Positions 6,329-6,753 of a stretch of DNA of 6,753 nt are shown in pieces. The notes under the pieces are model-generated. The model made no database searches. It was not told where the DNA came from and was given only the letters and a program-made list of their open reading frames with translations. Location: the NCBI GenBank assembly GCA_023230795.1, contig JALNWR010000144.1:1-6753 (forward strand), in the 5' to 3' direction. The first letter of the stretch is position 1; each line of letters starts with the position of its first letter. The translations under genes and the position numbers were made by a program. Source of the stretch: Candidatus Cloacimonadota bacterium (GTDB taxonomy: Bacteria > Cloacimonadota > Cloacimonadia > Cloacimonadales > Cloacimonadaceae).

Positions 6329-6381
6329 GCTCTGAGCTCAGCTTAGTTGCTGATAGAGCCAAGTATTAGATATTTCAGAGC
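6329..6381. promoter_or_regulatory. Leader inverted repeats: GCTCTGA/TCAGAGC pair and nested 10-bp palindrome
   Basis: GCTCTGA at 6329-6335 is matched by its reverse complement at 6375-6381, 39 nt apart. CTGAGCTCAG at 6332-6341 is a perfect palindrome overlapping the first arm. On the minus strand CTAAGCT also occurs twice, near each arm. The leader transcript could therefore fold in more than one way, or the sites could bind a regulator. They lie downstream of the predicted promoter and upstream of the regulator gene. Confidence 0.35.
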
Positions 6382-6411
6382 TTAGCTTTTCATGAGCCCG
6401 CTTTTGAATAT

Positions 6412-6439
6412 ATACTAATTCAATATGCTTTCCTGTCAA
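6412..6439 (-). promoter_or_regulatory. Sigma-70-type promoter of the Rrf2-nifS-iscU operon
   Basis: On the minus strand a perfect TTGACA (-35, 6434-6439) is followed after 16 bp by TAGTAT (-10, 6412-6417), which matches four of six consensus bases. An alternative -10, TATATA, overlaps it at a longer spacing. Transcription would start near 6405, giving a leader of about 120 nt before the Rrf2 start at 6284. The spacer and -10 region are AT-rich. Confidence 0.6.
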
Positions 6440-6503
6440 GTGCAAATTTCACCGGCATTCCCCCATTTTACGATATCCTAATTATGGACTGGTCGATCTT
6501 TGC

Positions 6504-6753
6504 TATCTGCCAAACAATCACCTGAGTCCTGTACGGACGATATTTCAGATAGCAATCCATATGCCACACAATCACCTGAGTCCTGTAGGGACGACATTTC
6601 AGATAGAAAAACACAAACCCGACAATCTCTTGAGTCCTGTAGGGACGATATTTCAGATAGCAATCCATCTGCCACGCAATCACCTGAGTCCTGTAGGGAC
6701 GACATTTCAGATAGAAAAACACAAACCCGACAATCACCTGAGTCCTGTAGGGA
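6504..6753. repeat. Tandem repeat array, 54-bp period with alternating unit types, continuing past the window
   Basis: A 38-bp core starts at 6515, 6569, 6623, 6677 and 6731, exactly 54 bp apart; the fifth copy is cut after 23 bases. The centre is CTGAGTCCTGTAGGGACGA, then TATTTCAGATAG or CATTTCAGATAG. The 16-bp linkers alternate: type A is CAATCCATCTGCCACG or a near copy (after cores 1 and 3), and type B is AAAAACACAAACCCGA (after cores 2 and 4). The T/C difference in the core alternates with them, so the higher-order period is 108 bp. Units 2 and 4 are identical over 54 bp. Core 1 carries one change in the hairpin (GTACGGAC, C at 6534). GTCC/GGAC can pair as a short stem in each copy. An A-like linker end (CTATCTGCCAA, 6503-6513) precedes core 1 as a degenerate left edge. 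Function is unknown. Confidence 0.92.

Larger units (their letters stand above)
6285..6503. other. Non-coding interval between the Rrf2 gene and the repeat array
   Basis: No plausible gene is seen in this interval; with the repeat array it makes up 469 bases without a gene. It holds the promoter, the ribosome site and the inverted repeats listed separately. At 6369-6379 it carries GATATTTCAGA, identical to part of the repeat core of the neighbouring array. The stretch 6440-6503 upstream of the -35 box shows no feature that I can name. Confidence 0.6.

Noticed and set aside
6285..6362. Upstream TTG start giving a 162-residue Rrf2 protein
   Set aside because: The extra 26 residues match nothing in the family, and the ATG at 6284 has a strong ribosome site.
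6468..6737. Two overlapping minus-strand open frames with an 18-residue repeating peptide
   Set aside because: A 54-bp tandem repeat is a multiple of three, so any frame open in one unit stays open through all. No ribosome site or recognised domain is seen, and two frames are open at once, so this is a by-product of the repeat.
6504..6753. CRISPR array
   Set aside because: The linkers are only 16 bp and are themselves repeated in alternation, whereas CRISPR spacers are longer and unique. No cas gene is in view.

Overview
The window reads as a chromosomal stretch of a Gram-negative-type bacterium. All eight recognisable genes lie on the minus strand, so transcription runs from high to low coordinates. 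The partial KdsB at the low-coordinate edge implies Kdo-containing lipopolysaccharide and so an outer membrane. Gene style (compact operons, AGGAG-type ribosome sites, balanced base composition) and the GTCC...GGAC-centred intergenic repeat remind me of the Candidatus Cloacimonadota (Cloacimonas-like) lineage. That assignment is from memory only and is tentative.

Layout in transcription order. Positions 6753-6504 hold a tandem repeat array with an exact 54-bp period, whose units alternate between two types (108-bp higher-order period). It runs off the window edge. Positions 6503-6285 hold a promoter with a perfect TTGACA -35 box and a leader of about 120 nt with several inverted repeats. Next comes a tightly packed Fe-S operon in iscR-iscS-iscU order: an Rrf2/IscR-like regulator with three cysteines (5874-6284), a NifS/IscS-like PLP enzyme with many altered family-conserved residues (4690-5877), and an IscU-type scaffold fused to a DUF59/MIP18-like domain (4067-4690). 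The first pair overlaps by ATGA and the second by TAATG. A 13-bp stem hairpin at 4002-4040 follows and probably terminates this operon.

After a short intergenic region a second run begins: corA (Mg2+/divalent cation transporter), queD (queuosine pathway), engB/ysxC (ribosome-assembly GTPase), mnmG/gidA (tRNA U34 modification) and the start of kdsB. Gaps are 8 bp, an 8-bp overlap, 9 bp and 23 bp. The kdsB start (1-92) is a truncated gene at the edge.

How the genes fit together: the upstream operon looks like a self-regulated Fe-S supply module. The downstream run joins tRNA wobble-base modification (QueD, MnmG), ribosome assembly (EngB), Mg2+ uptake (CorA) and envelope synthesis (KdsB), a housekeeping cluster. 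The least ordinary parts are the divergent NifS, the IscU-DUF59 fusion and the alternating repeat array next to the Fe-S promoter.
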